DNA from: Armatimonadetes bacterium 55-13
GTDB lineage: Bacteria; Armatimonadota; Fimbriimonadia; Fimbriimonadales; Fimbriimonadaceae
Length of the DNA: 64,000 nt
Direction: 5' to 3'
Assembly: GCA_001898035.1 (NCBI GenBank)
Contig: MKRX01000008.1
Span: 1 to 64,000, forward strand
The translations under genes and the position numbers were made by a program. The stretch's first letter is position 1; the number at the start of each line of letters is the position of its first letter. The notes beneath the pieces are model-generated. The model saw only the letters and a program-made list of their open reading frames with translations, had not been told where the DNA came from and ran no database searches. This document shows, in pieces, positions 25,718 through 34,622 of this stretch.

Positions 25718-25881
25718 TTCAGATTCCCGTATGGAGGTTCGTTCCTCCTTTCAATCGATGTCCGTATGATGGTTCGGTTACCGCGAGTATGGTGCATCGG
25801 CCCTAAAACTGGGGCTTTCGTCTGAAAATCCCCTGAAAAACAAAGAGGAACATTTCGCATATCCCGCCCTACAATAGATGT

Positions 25882-26847
25882 ATGGAAGCGCGGGGTGTCG
25901 TTTTCGTCGCTTTTTTAGCCGTTCTTGGCGGGTCTATGTATTGGAACACCGCTAAGCAGTCGGGTAGCTCAGAACAACTGACCCAAGGGTCGGACGACTC
26001 AGATAGTGTCTCCGAGTGGACTAACGGTGTGAAGTATGTGGCTTCGACGATGCCATCCCTATCTGTTCGTACCCCCAGAAATTATGCTGCGCGTCATCGA
26101 ACCCGTCAGGGCGGATTTTATGTGCGTGTTCATGCTGGAACGAAGCTCTATGTCAGGATGGATTTCACCTCGCCCGTCGCTCGTCAAACCGTAAGGAATG
26201 GTCAATTGACTGCCTTTCCCACGTCGGACCCAAACTGGCTAGGTGTGAAACTCGACAATGATACTCAGGCATTCCTTCCACGGTCCGGCGATCTGGATTT
26301 GAGGTCGAATGATGAACTAGTTATTCAGGAAGCGGGCGAATTGGGCCATGCGATTCCGGCCGCGAGTTTAGAGTCATCTGGTTCTGAATCTGGTTCGGCC
26401 AGCGCATCAGGCAGAGAACAAGACCGCACCGCTGTGCTTTCGGCGATCGATGGCCTTAAGAGTAGTTTCGACGATGTGGACACGGCTTACACAAGCCTTA
26501 GGACCGAAATTGAAAAGTTTAATGTCGAGGGGGTCACCTGGGGAAGCGTTCATGCGGCCATCTCTTCTTCCTTCGAGCGGGAAGTCAATGCCACCAATGT
26601 CTTGGCTTCTTCGCTGGATCGCTTGCGAGCGTTAAGAACAAGCCTCACCACCGTGGAGTCTTCGACAGTAAACGGCATGATTACCTCCTTTGAGGATCTC
26701 ACTGATCATATCGTAACGCTCAAGAACGCAATTGCAGGAATCGAAACGAGCAGCACGTGGAGTGACGCGGGCGAGGGATTACGAGCCAAGAGTGACGCAC
26801 TCGGCGCATCGCTAGAGTCTTATCGAGGATTCCTGAACAGGTTCTAG
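25882..26847 (+). CDS. Membrane-anchored hypothetical protein with coiled-coil domain
   Basis: 321 aa. An N-terminal anchor (GVVFVAFLAVLGGSMYW) is followed by a small beta-rich domain (YVRVHAGTKLYVRMDFTSPVARQT, then GVKLDNDTQAFLP). A Ser/Gly/Glu linker at about 162-175 (SSGSESGSASASG) separates it from a long helical region (about 180-321) with many Ser and Thr, probably a coiled coil. It is exposed outside the cytoplasmic membrane. No family is recognised. Confidence 0.55.
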   Translation: MEARGVVFVAFLAVLGGSMYWNTAKQSGSSEQLTQGSDDSDSVSEWTNGVKYVASTMPSLSVRTPRNYAARHRTRQGGFYVRVHAGTKLYVRMDFTSPVARQTVRNGQLTAFPTSDPNWLGVKLDNDTQAFLPRSGDLDLRSNDELVIQEAGELGHAIPAASLESSGSESGSASASGREQDRTAVLSAIDGLKSSFDDVDTAYTSLRTEIEKFNVEGVTWGSVHAAISSSFEREVNATNVLASSLDRLRALRTSLTTVESSTVNGMITSFEDLTDHIVTLKNAIAGIETSSTWSDAGEGLRAKSDALGASLESYRGFLNRF

Positions 26848-26933
26848 TTTGCAGAGATAAACTCTCGAGTCTGGAAACTTTTCTCGCCATTACGTTTCTC
26901 GCTTTTACCGGAGCTCAGTCCATAATCGGCGCT

Positions 26934-27203
26934 TTGCCGGTCTATGTCTTGGCTGTCTATGCGGTCATGTCACTGTCAGCATTTCTTATGTTTGCTTGGG
27001 ATAAGGCTTCCGCGAAGGCACGTCGAAGACGAATCCCGGAAAGGCAAATGTTTCTGCTTGCCGCTCTAGGCGGATGGCCAGGGGCGATCCTCGGGAGAAA
27101 GCTGTTTCGGCATAAATCGAAAAAAGTAATTTTCCGTGGCGTAGATTGGATTGCCGCGACTCTTCACATCGCCGTCTTATCTTGGTATCTTTTCCATCGA
27201 TGA
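26934..27203 (+). CDS. DUF1294-family small membrane protein
   Basis: 89 aa with two to three membrane segments (VLAVYAVMSLSAFLMFAWDK, MFLLAALGGWPGAILGRKLF and LHIAVLSWYLF). The pattern DKxxAKxxRRRIPE...GGWPGA...HKSKK is the DUF1294 hallmark. The start is TTG at 26934. It overlaps the next gene by ATGA, so the two are translationally coupled. The function is unknown. Confidence 0.85.
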   Translation: MPVYVLAVYAVMSLSAFLMFAWDKASAKARRRRIPERQMFLLAALGGWPGAILGRKLFRHKSKKVIFRGVDWIAATLHIAVLSWYLFHR

Positions 27204-27778
27204 GGGTGATCTTCGCCTTGATGCTTGCGATCGTAACGAGTAGCTCCTTTGCTCAATTTGACGGCATGTCTCCGGAATCGAGAATCAAGAAGGACGGCCT
27301 CGCTCTCATCGCTCTCATCCGTAATTCGTTCAAGGGCGTCAAGCGAGTGAATGGCGTGTCTTGGAGTGAGTCGGTCGTCCTCGACGACTATGGAACGATG
27401 GAAGAGAGGTTGGCGGCTCGAAGCAAGGATAAGGAAAAAGACTGGACCTCTCTTGTGGAGGATCGACTATGGAACCCTGCCACAGGAGTTGGAGGTTGGT
27501 CTTTTCTCGATGCGATTGGATTTCGCTATTACTTACCCGCCGAAATGATTCGCTCGGTGAGACGTGGCTACAGCGATTCACTCGCATTTCATTTGACGCT
27601 CCAGAAGGGAGAAATGAAAAACTACTGCCTTGAGCAGTGGGCCCGGCTCGATGCATCTCAAAGAGCGTGCGTGAAGAAGTTTGTGATCTACATGATGAAA
27701 GTGAGCGACGACTTCAGTCGGAAAGAGTGGGAGGAGGCTTTCGGTAGTTATTGGAGCTCACAGAAGACCTCAAAGTGA
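27200..27778 (+). CDS. Secreted hypothetical protein, DUF6714-like
   Basis: About 192 aa from the ATG at 27200 (ATGA overlap with the DUF1294 gene), chosen because a signal peptide follows directly: MRVIFALMLAIVTSSSFAQ. The body has FLDAIGFRYYLPAEMIRSV and QRACVKKFVIYMM, the same order as in DUF6714 proteins (a Phe/Tyr-rich YYLPA segment and a late Q-x5-F stretch). Most members have no signal peptide, so this is a secreted variant if the assignment is right. The role is unknown. Confidence 0.6.
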   Translation: MRVIFALMLAIVTSSSFAQFDGMSPESRIKKDGLALIALIRNSFKGVKRVNGVSWSESVVLDDYGTMEERLAARSKDKEKDWTSLVEDRLWNPATGVGGWSFLDAIGFRYYLPAEMIRSVRRGYSDSLAFHLTLQKGEMKNYCLEQWARLDASQRACVKKFVIYMMKVSDDFSRKEWEEAFGSYWSSQKTSK

Positions 27779-27821
27779 TGAAGTTTCAAGAAATTCTGAA
27801 ATCTTAGAATACTATAACAAT

Positions 27822-28394
27822 ATGGAGCCGAGGGTGGCGAAAAGGTGGGAGCGAGGACGGGCCGCGCCGCTGACATGGGATCCGATCGACGGTGGCAAGA
27901 AGTCGCGGCTCGTTTATAGGGATCGCGAAGTAGTTGATCTTGGTCGCGATCCTGCCAAGGTTCTCTTCAATGAGATCGCGAATCGAATGATGTCTGGCAA
28001 CTACTATCCTGTCGAAGTCATAAAATTTCATGGTGCGTTTCGAGATGAGAACCGAAGCCTTCAGCCTGGAGACCGAGTTCTCCAGCAAGCTCCACTGATA
28101 CCGAAGGTGTCCTGGATGTCCGCATGGTCGACGGTGGAAATCTTTCTCGCCGAGCGCGGCGAGAATGTCTGCCGCTACGGGTATGTAACTACTGCCGATC
28201 ATCATGGTCAAGGAATCTGGCAATCTGAACTCATTTGGGAAGAGGGAAGCGTTCGTCTTGTCGTCACCGGAATCTCTTCGCCTCGTTCCCTTCTTTTCTG
28301 GTGTTTCTTGCCTGTCGCGCGCCACTATCAAGTCCGCGCCTGGCGTCAGGCGGAGAAGCACTTTCATCGTCTGGCTCGTAATCTGACTACTTGA
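27822..28394 (+). CDS. DUF1990-like protein
   Basis: 190 aa. The segments MSGNYYPVEVIKFHGAF, LQPGDRVLQQAPL and a late WxxSELIWEEG resemble DUF1990 proteins, which share a START-like fold. A frame also runs on the opposite strand over the same bases, but this strand has the domain match and fits the direction of the neighbours. There is no signal peptide. The function is unknown. Confidence 0.6.
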   Translation: MEPRVAKRWERGRAAPLTWDPIDGGKKSRLVYRDREVVDLGRDPAKVLFNEIANRMMSGNYYPVEVIKFHGAFRDENRSLQPGDRVLQQAPLIPKVSWMSAWSTVEIFLAERGENVCRYGYVTTADHHGQGIWQSELIWEEGSVRLVVTGISSPRSLLFWCFLPVARHYQVRAWRQAEKHFHRLARNLTT

Positions 28395-28424
28395 AAGGAA
28401 TCGGATTTGTTATGATGTTGGACG

Positions 28425-28925
28425 ATGTCGAAACTGAGCTGGGACGAGCCGCGTTCATACCGACGCGCCAAGAATCTGAGTGGGTTTGATTGGTTTGGCG
28501 CCGAGTCTTGGAAGTTCTTTGGCGCATCCATCCTGATCGTCCTAGGGCTCCGGGGCGTCGTAGCCATTAATCCTCAACCAGATCGCCATCCTCCAGGTTG
28601 GGCTATCACTTTGTTGATTGCAGTTGGAACGGCTCTTCTTGCAGCGTTTCTTATCCCTTATGCAATCGCAATGGCAGGCACCGCCGTGGTAGTTATCTCT
28701 CCCAAGGGCTTCAATCACAATGTGTTCGCGGGGCGCGGGTGGCGTTTCTATTTCACTCCGTGGGAGTGCATCGGAGAAATAAAGGTCGTGCAAATCGGAA
28801 GCCAGCGTGTTTTGTGTCTCCTTGACAAAGCTGGAGCAGACTTAGGATCGGTCGCCATCCCGGAGAGCGTGACTGACGACCAAATCGAGGCTGCGATCCA
28901 GAAGAATCGTCCGGCTAATTCCTAG
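28425..28925 (+). CDS. Hypothetical membrane protein
   Basis: 166 aa with two membrane segments (FFGASILIVLGLRGVVAI and WAITLLIAVGTALLAAFLIPYAIAMAG), followed by a small beta-rich cytoplasmic domain (RFYFTPWECIGEIKVVQIG) that resembles the PH-like domains of bacterial membrane proteins. It is 30 bp after the DUF1990-like gene. Its end overlaps the convergent esterase gene by 11 bp. Confidence 0.6.
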   Translation: MSKLSWDEPRSYRRAKNLSGFDWFGAESWKFFGASILIVLGLRGVVAINPQPDRHPPGWAITLLIAVGTALLAAFLIPYAIAMAGTAVVVISPKGFNHNVFAGRGWRFYFTPWECIGEIKVVQIGSQRVLCLLDKAGADLGSVAIPESVTDDQIEAAIQKNRPANS

Positions 28926-29907
28926 TGGCATAGCCCTTCCAAACCCATTCGAGGGCTTGGGGAAGGGTCTGTCGGACAACTCGACCATCGACGTGACCAG
29001 AGTCTTTGGAAAACACAAGCTGGTAGTGATATTTTCTAGCTTTCAGAACTTGCGCCATGCGGAGATTAGCCAAGACCCAGTTGTGAAGCGTTGCCTCTTC
29101 GTCGTGTGAGCGAAGGTCGTTTTCTGCAATCTGCATCCAGAGGCGTATCGGCTTCGGCTTGGACTTAGGAATCAGATTCTCGTGGTATTCCCATGCACCA
29201 TGAGGCGTCTCTGGGTCGTAAGGCCATTGTTGATTGACGTATGTGCCGGAGTAAGTGAGAACTCGATGATACAGATTGGGACGATACCAAGCCATGGAAA
29301 GAGCGCATGCGCCACCGGAACTTCCGCCCATGGTCAATCTTGCATCGGGATTCTTAGTGAAGGTGATTTTATAGTCCCTCGTAATTCGAGGAAGGACTTC
29401 AAACTCGATGAAGTCCGCATATCTGCCGGACATCGTATCGTACTCGAGACCTCTCTCGCTCCCTTGGGCGTCTCCACCACCTGAGTCGATCATGATGGCA
29501 ACCAAGACTGGTAAACGATGATCGGCGATCATGTTATCGAGAATCGTTGGCAACTCTCCAGATCCCATGCTGTCCTGTGACACCAGAAACGGTGTCGGAA
29601 CGCCAGGTTTGTATTGGTTGGGAACGTAAAGGGTGACCCGTCTTTGATAGGGAACCAGGTGAAATGGATCCGACTTGGCAATTCCAGGATAGATGCGGCT
29701 GTCCGAGGAATCCATCGTAAACCGATAAACCTTTCCTTTGGGAACGTTTTCGCGAACGGCGAGCTCCGGAGCGTTCTTGTAAGGAGGGGCCAGGAGGTAG
29801 TTGCCCTCCGCCGATTGGCCGGAAAAGGCAGGGAACGTGTCGGGATTCAATTCGTCGGCAGAAAGCGGTTGAAATGCTAGAGTAAGGGCAGCAACGAAAG
29901 ACAGCAT
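28915..29907 (-). CDS. Secreted alpha/beta-hydrolase esterase (Fes/esterase D-like)
   Basis: 330 aa with a signal peptide (MLSFVAALTLAFQPLSA). The esterase-D-like fold shows VTLYVPNQYKPG for the first strands, PVLVAIMIDSGGGDAQGSERGLEYD, the nucleophile elbow GGSSGGACAL, an acid region around QIAENDLRSHDE and the catalytic His in DSGHVDGR. Related proteins cleave siderophore lactones or act as carbohydrate esterases; the natural substrate here is unknown. It is a single gene, probably secreted to the periplasm. Confidence 0.8.
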   Translation of the reverse strand: MLSFVAALTLAFQPLSADELNPDTFPAFSGQSAEGNYLLAPPYKNAPELAVRENVPKGKVYRFTMDSSDSRIYPGIAKSDPFHLVPYQRRVTLYVPNQYKPGVPTPFLVSQDSMGSGELPTILDNMIADHRLPVLVAIMIDSGGGDAQGSERGLEYDTMSGRYADFIEFEVLPRITRDYKITFTKNPDARLTMGGSSGGACALSMAWYRPNLYHRVLTYSGTYVNQQWPYDPETPHGAWEYHENLIPKSKPKPIRLWMQIAENDLRSHDEEATLHNWVLANLRMAQVLKARKYHYQLVFSKDSGHVDGRVVRQTLPQALEWVWKGYATRN

Positions 29908-29946
29908 AATGAGACTCCGCCCTTCAGAATATCAAAACCCATCTCA

Positions 29947-30468
29947 TTAAGGAATCTTCTTCGGCTCGGTGAGGTGACCGCCCAACCACGTCAATCCGTG
30001 CGGAAATATGTCTTGGGCGGCCAGAAGCTCGCTTAATTGTCCCCCATGGTGAATGTCGTGCGCCATGATCCGCCATATCGTCCACTGCCGCGAGACAGCA
30101 AGATTCGCCCCTTGATAATTATGCGTATAGGTGACTCGAAGGTCTTCGACTGTCCACTGACTCAACGTAGCTTTCACCATCTGCCAGGTCCTTTCGAGCC
30201 AATTGCAGAGTTCGGCAGCATTGAATACTCGAGGAGCGCGTTGGTGACGGTCCCGAAGCTCTCGTGCTAACGGTTCTATGCCCGGCGCTTGGATGCGTTC
30301 AAACCAAATCACTCGCCCATCGGCGATGTGCCAAGCGAGCTCTCCCGCCGACATCATTTCGGGGTGAAGCCGAAATCCGAATTGCTCGACCGTGAGAGGG
30401 GCCAGAGCAGAAACGATGCTACTGTGATAGCCTTGCCAACCATCAAAGACAAACTCCAGATCCGTCAT
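29947..30468 (-). CDS. DinB-family protein
   Basis: 173 aa, one of five DinB-type genes in the window. Metal-site His are in LAWHIADGR (near 48) and in MAHDIHHGGQL (near 139-145), in the usual HxxxH spacing. It lies 9 bp downstream of the cNMP-flavoprotein gene on the same strand, so the two may form an operon. The enzymatic role is unknown; some DinB proteins use bacillithiol or mycothiol. Confidence 0.78.
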   Translation of the reverse strand: MTDLEFVFDGWQGYHSSIVSALAPLTVEQFGFRLHPEMMSAGELAWHIADGRVIWFERIQAPGIEPLARELRDRHQRAPRVFNAAELCNWLERTWQMVKATLSQWTVEDLRVTYTHNYQGANLAVSRQWTIWRIMAHDIHHGGQLSELLAAQDIFPHGLTWLGGHLTEPKKIP

Positions 30469-30477
30469 GTCGCTCGG

Positions 30478-32085
30478 CTATAGGGAAAGATACCGGTGAA
30501 CAAAGGTTACTGCCATCGAACCTTCGCCAACGCTACTGGCTACACGCTTGACCGAGCCGACACGACAGTCTCCAGCCGCAAAAATTCCGGGACAAGACGT
30601 TTCTAGATAGAAGGGAATTCGACTCTCGTCCCAGAAGGCTCGCATGGAGTCGCCCGTCAGTACAAACCCGTTCTTATCGAGCGCAACCGTGTCTCGAAGA
30701 AACTCGGTGTTCGGAGAAGCTCCTATGAAGACAAATAGCCCGGAGCAGGGAATAGCTCCTTCCGTAGCGCCGGTCAGAACCGCGTGTTCAAGCTTGCTTT
30801 CGCCGAGGAGATGACAAACCTCGGTTTCGAGATGGACTTCGATATTGGGGATTCGTTCCACTCGGTAGCTAAGATAGTCGCTCATCGACTTGTTCAATCG
30901 ATCGCCCCTAACGATGAGCCGAACCGTCTTGCAGGTCTGCGAGAGAAACACTGCCGCTTGCCCCGCAGAATTACCTGCTCCTACGACCACCACTTCCGAT
31001 TCCCGGCAGAATTCCGACTCCAGTTTGGTCGCTGCGTAGTAAACGCCCGAAGCCTCGAACTTATCAAAACCTGGAACGAGGAGACGTTGATAATTTGCCC
31101 CAGTTGCGATAATCACGGCCCGAGCGTCGATTTTCTCCCCGTTAGTGAGGAATATTTCGTGACCCAACTTTCCGCAATCAATCGCTTGCACATCGGCTGG
31201 AATTGAAATGTCCGTTCCAAATTTCTGGGCCTGAATAAGTCCGCGGGAAGCTAGATCGCTGCCCGTCAGCCCCTCAGGAAATCCCATGTAGTTTTCAATG
31301 CGACTTGACCAAGAGGCTTGCCCGCCGGGAGCCGCTCGGTCAAGCATCAGAGTATTCAGCCCCTCACTTGCACCATAAACGGCAGCGGCCAAACCGGCCG
31401 GACCTGCCCCCACGATCACCAGATCGTACTGTTTCTCATTTGATTTGCGACGGATATGTAACCGATCTGCCAGTTCCTCAAGTGTCGGGTGACTAAGCCG
31501 AACATTGCCTAGAAAGACAAACGGCGTGTCTTCTACCGTTATGCCGAATGCCTTCAGCAAGTCGTCCGTCTCTGGATCCTCTGGTTTTTTCCACTGATGG
31601 ACTACCCGGTTTCGCCCTAAGAACTCCCGGATTCGGTTAGTCAACGGGCAAAATGCACTTCCCACAATCGTCACACCATGGTCAGTCGTTTCAAGGAGTA
31701 ATGCTCGACGCCGAATGAACGCCAGCAGTATCTTGCCACCCAAGTCTTGCTGCACTCGAACTACTTCGCGTACATCTTCCGCTGAGAGTTGCAGCACGAC
31801 GGTTTCGCCGTCCGCGTAGCAGCTAATCAGTGCGGGCCGTCCGCTCATGACATCAACATCCCCGGTGAAGTTTCCCGGACCGTGGTAGGCAATCTCGTCT
31901 GTGCTGTCCCGACTGTTTCGAACTTGTGCGCCGCCGGACAGAATCACATAGAAACAGTAGTCAGTCTCCCCCGCCTCCCATAACGCGTCCTGATCTTCAA
32001 AAGCGACTTCCTTGCCTAGTGGCCGTAGGACTTCGATCTCCTCTGAGGTGAGTTCTGGAAACGCGATGGGATCGGTGTGCGGCAT
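30478..32085 (-). CDS. cNMP-binding / glutaredoxin-like / thioredoxin-reductase-like fusion
   Basis: 535 aa in three parts. Residues about 15-125 are a cyclic-nucleotide-binding domain (ALWEAGETDYCFYVILSG, then GPGNFTGDVDVMSGRPALIS). Residues about 138-208 are a glutaredoxin/thioredoxin-like domain whose motif is FCPLT, with one Cys (C146). Residues about 219-535 are a flavin reductase with FAD motif GAGPAG (226-231), NAD(P)H motif GAGNSA (369-374) and GDCRVGSVKRVASSVGEG. The redox CxxC of true thioredoxin reductase is replaced by AATK (351-354). It is probably a soluble redox sensor or reductase gated by a nucleotide. Proteins of this shape are known but poorly studied. Confidence 0.85.
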   Translation of the reverse strand: MPHTDPIAFPELTSEEIEVLRPLGKEVAFEDQDALWEAGETDYCFYVILSGGAQVRNSRDSTDEIAYHGPGNFTGDVDVMSGRPALISCYADGETVVLQLSAEDVREVVRVQQDLGGKILLAFIRRRALLLETTDHGVTIVGSAFCPLTNRIREFLGRNRVVHQWKKPEDPETDDLLKAFGITVEDTPFVFLGNVRLSHPTLEELADRLHIRRKSNEKQYDLVIVGAGPAGLAAAVYGASEGLNTLMLDRAAPGGQASWSSRIENYMGFPEGLTGSDLASRGLIQAQKFGTDISIPADVQAIDCGKLGHEIFLTNGEKIDARAVIIATGANYQRLLVPGFDKFEASGVYYAATKLESEFCRESEVVVVGAGNSAGQAAVFLSQTCKTVRLIVRGDRLNKSMSDYLSYRVERIPNIEVHLETEVCHLLGESKLEHAVLTGATEGAIPCSGLFVFIGASPNTEFLRDTVALDKNGFVLTGDSMRAFWDESRIPFYLETSCPGIFAAGDCRVGSVKRVASSVGEGSMAVTFVHRYLSL

Positions 32086-32175
32086 GTAAGATTATGGGTT
32101 GGATTCGGTCTATGACAATCAGGTTGAGCCAAAGATTCCTGTGAGATTTAACGCGTCAAACTCGTCTTCACACTT

Positions 32176-32445
32176 ATGAGGCTTACCGACGATTTGACCA
32201 GTAGCCGAGCCATCCTGGTGAAAGGATGGCTATTTCTCTTGCTGGGAGCGCTAGCCGTCACAGGAATCCTCGTCCTCGCGTTTAGTTGGGAACTCGCCGC
32301 TCTTCTTGCGATTGCCATTTGGGCTTTTTGTCGATGGTATTACTTCATGTTCTATGTCATTGAGCGCTATGTCGATCCCAGCTTTCGCTTCTCCGGTTTG
32401 ATCGCATTTCTACGTTACGTCGCAAACTCGCGCAATAGGAGTTAA
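32176..32445 (+). CDS. Small membrane protein
   Basis: 89 aa with two adjacent membrane segments (GWLFLLLGALAVTGILVLAF and LAALLAIAIWAFCRWYYFMFYVI) and a basic C-terminus (ANSRNRS). It is divergent from the flavoprotein gene. No family is recognised; the hydrophobic pattern and ATG start support a real gene. Confidence 0.6.
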   Translation: MRLTDDLTSSRAILVKGWLFLLLGALAVTGILVLAFSWELAALLAIAIWAFCRWYYFMFYVIERYVDPSFRFSGLIAFLRYVANSRNRS

Positions 32446-32557
32446 GGCCGCTGCGGACGGATTTCCAAAGAAATCGAAAACTTCTGTCGAAAGTGCTTTG
32501 AACAATTCGACTACCTGGTGAAGATGGCCCCGAGACGGGTCTGTCGCGAGAATAGCG

Positions 32558-32953
32558 ATGAAATACCTTTGCTTGGTTTGTTACGAAGAAACTTCAATGC
32601 GAACTCTTCCCGAGGCCGACTTTGAAGCGCTTGTTGAAGAGTCGGTGGCGCTCAAGGATGAACTCGCTGAGAGCGGTCAATATCTGGCAGCCGAGGCCCT
32701 CCAGTCGGTAGATACCGCCACGACAGTCCGGGTACGGGATGGAAGAGTGGATGTGACCGACGGGCCGTTCGCCGAGACAAAAGAGCAGATCGGCGGATTC
32801 TTGTTGATCGAGGCCAAGGATCTCAATGAGGCTATCTCGATTGCAACAAGGCTCCCACCGATTCGATACGGTTGCATTGAAGTGCGACCGATCGCCCCCA
32901 TGGGATGCGAAGAAGCTTTGAAAGCGAAGATGTCGCGAGGAGACACTAAATGA
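32558..32953 (+). CDS. YCII/DGPF-domain protein
   Basis: 131 aa. It has the ferredoxin-like YCII fold: [11 protein letters not shown] at the start, [15 protein letters not shown], the family motif [15 protein letters not shown] and the end strand IEVRPI. DGPF proteins are regularly encoded beside ECF sigma factors; here the sigma gene is 4 kb away. It overlaps the DUF899 gene (ATGA), so the two are co-translated. The biochemical role is unknown. Confidence 0.88.
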   Translation: MKYLCLVCYEETSMRTLPEADFEALVEESVALKDELAESGQYLAAEALQSVDTATTVRVRDGRVDVTDGPFAETKEQIGGFLLIEAKDLNEAISIATRLPPIRYGCIEVRPIAPMGCEEALKAKMSRGDTK

Positions 32954-33681
32954 GCACCCCCACCATCACCGTCACCCCACCGGTCGTTTCAAAAGAAGAA
33001 TGGCTTAAGAAGCGTTTGGAACTCCTAGAGAGTGAGAAAGAGGCCACACGCCATCTTGACCGCGTGAACGCAGAACGTCGAAGACTTCCGATGACTGAAG
33101 TCGAAAAGGACTATGTATTTCAGGGGCCAAGTGGGCCGCTGAAGTTGGAAGATCTCTTCGAAGGACGCCGCCAATTGATCGTATACCATTTCATGTTTGG
33201 ACCCGATTGGGAAAGAGGATGTATGGGATGTACCGGATATGTTGACGCGATTGGAGATCTGTCTCTTTTGCATCGGCGAGACGCCACCTTTGTGTTGATC
33301 TCAAGGGCCCCCTATGAAAAGCTGGCGAAACAAAAGGAAGAAAAGGGTTGGAGACATCCTTGGTATTCCAGTTACGGAACGGACTTTAACTACGACTTCC
33401 ACGTCACTCTCGATGAGAGCGTAACGCCGGTTTACTACAATTACCGAACAAAGGAAGAAATGATCGCCAACCAAGTTCCCAATCCCACGGAAGGAGAAGA
33501 ACACGGCTTAAGCGTCTTTCTGAGAACGGAAGATGGCGTCTTTCACACCTACTCTTCGTACGCGAGGGGGACGGATCGGCTAACCGACGCAACCGCCCTG
33601 CTTGAGGTGACGCCCTATGGCCGACAAGAGGATTGGGAGGATTCACCAGAAGGGTGGCCGCAAAGACCGACTTACGGTTAA
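32950..33681 (+). CDS. DUF899-family thioredoxin-like protein
   Basis: 243 aa. The family pattern is clear: [36 protein letters not shown] (thioredoxin-like site with a C-x-x-C), [19 protein letters not shown]-type strand and a C-terminal [11 protein letters not shown]. Such proteins adopt a peroxiredoxin-like fold. It is cytoplasmic and translationally coupled to the DGPF gene before it. Redox function is inferred from the fold. Confidence 0.85.
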   Translation: MSTPTITVTPPVVSKEEWLKKRLELLESEKEATRHLDRVNAERRRLPMTEVEKDYVFQGPSGPLKLEDLFEGRRQLIVYHFMFGPDWERGCMGCTGYVDAIGDLSLLHRRDATFVLISRAPYEKLAKQKEEKGWRHPWYSSYGTDFNYDFHVTLDESVTPVYYNYRTKEEMIANQVPNPTEGEEHGLSVFLRTEDGVFHTYSSYARGTDRLTDATALLEVTPYGRQEDWEDSPEGWPQRPTYG

Positions 33682-33716
33682 AGACAATTTACTGGCTGAT
33701 CCATTGGCGGGGATGA

Positions 33717-33742
33717 GGTAATTTACCAAAAGGTTAATTAAC
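33717..33742. promoter_or_regulatory. Two palindromes upstream of the first ArsR gene
   Basis: GGTAA-T-TTACC (33717-33727) and GTTAATTAAC (33733-33742) are perfect inverted repeats in the 79-bp gap before the ArsR start codon. ArsR-type repressors usually bind such AT-rich palindromes in their own promoters. This is inferred from symmetry and position. Confidence 0.4.
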
Positions 33743-33760
33743 TAATCGGTTTATTATTTC

Positions 33761-34102
33761 ATGCAAGTCGATCAACTTAGTGTCACCTTTGCCGCTCTTG
33801 CTGACCCAACCAGACGAGCGATCCTCGCTCGCCTCGCTCAGGGTGAGACTTCGGTGAAGGAACTGGCTCAGCCGTTTGAAATGTCGCTTCCGGCGGTTAC
33901 TAAACACCTCAAAGTCTTGGAGAATGCCGGGTTGGTGACAAAGAGTCGGCAAGCTCAATGGAGACCTTGTCGTTTAGAAGCCACGCCTTTGAGGGAAGTT
34001 GCAGACTGGGTGGAATCGTATCGTCGTTATTGGGAGCAAAGCCTCGATCGACTTGAATCCTACTTGATGGAATTGCAGGCGAAGGAGAAAGACCGTGACT
34101 GA
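33761..34102 (+). CDS. ArsR-family transcriptional regulator
   Basis: 113 aa, a winged helix: FAALADPTRRAILARLAQGETSVKELAQ, recognition helix in MSLPAVTKHLKVLENAGLV, then a wing and a long C-terminal helix (WVESYRRYWEQSLDRLESYL). The C-terminal form is typical of the ArsR subfamily that precedes AHSA1/SRPBCC genes, and such a gene follows with an 8-bp overlap. There are no metal-binding Cys, so it probably does not sense arsenic. Confidence 0.88.
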   Translation: MQVDQLSVTFAALADPTRRAILARLAQGETSVKELAQPFEMSLPAVTKHLKVLENAGLVTKSRQAQWRPCRLEATPLREVADWVESYRRYWEQSLDRLESYLMELQAKEKDRD

Positions 34103-34583
34103 AATCAAATTCGCTCGGGATACGGAGGGTGTCCTGCAACTCTCGATGACTTTCGAACTGGGTGCCTCAATCGAAGACGTTTGGCTCGCGTGGACTTCAG
34201 CGGAAAGACTTCGAGATTGGTGCGCTCCGCATGGGTTTATCGTAACGGATGCCAGAACGGATCTGCGTCCTTGCGGAGATTGGATCGTATCTATGCGCTC
34301 ACCCGATGGAATTGAATTCCATGTAGGGGGAGTCTACTTAGAGATCGTTTCCCATCGATCTATCAAGTTCACTCATCGGTGGCGCGAGGGTGGAGAGTGT
34401 TCGCACGAAACAACGGTGACGGTGAGGTTTGACGAGTCAGATCGAGGCGTCAGAGGGGAATTCATGCAAGGCCCTTTTGAATCTGAAGATTCAGTGAACG
34501 GGCATAGAGAAGGTTGGCGTGAGTGCTTCGAGCGGCTCGTTCAAGTTCTGACCGTCGACAAAGATCGTTCCGGCTCATTTTGA
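34095..34583 (+). CDS. SRPBCC (AHSA1-like) domain protein
   Basis: 162 aa. It has the helix-grip fold of the Aha1/START superfamily: FELGASIEDVWLAWTSAERLRDW, LRPCGDWIVSMRSPDG, GVYLEIVSHRSIKFTHRW, and a closing helix GHREGWRECFERL. The pocket should bind a small hydrophobic ligand, which is unknown. The start is GTG at 34095, overlapping the ArsR gene, so it is made from the same mRNA. Confidence 0.85.
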   Translation: MTEIKFARDTEGVLQLSMTFELGASIEDVWLAWTSAERLRDWCAPHGFIVTDARTDLRPCGDWIVSMRSPDGIEFHVGGVYLEIVSHRSIKFTHRWREGGECSHETTVTVRFDESDRGVRGEFMQGPFESEDSVNGHREGWRECFERLVQVLTVDKDRSGSF

Positions 34584-34622
34584 AAATTTGACTGGACAAG
34601 AAATCAAAGAGAGGAAAAAACA

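Noticed and set aside
27804-28367. A 187-codon frame on the minus strand opposite the DUF1990-like gene
   Set aside because: The plus-strand frame has the domain match and follows the direction and spacing of its neighbours; the minus frame has no recognisable motif.
33761-34102. Arsenic or metal sensing by the ArsR proteins here and at 51514
   Set aside because: Neither has the Cys or His metal sites, and both precede SRPBCC genes, which marks a different ArsR subgroup.
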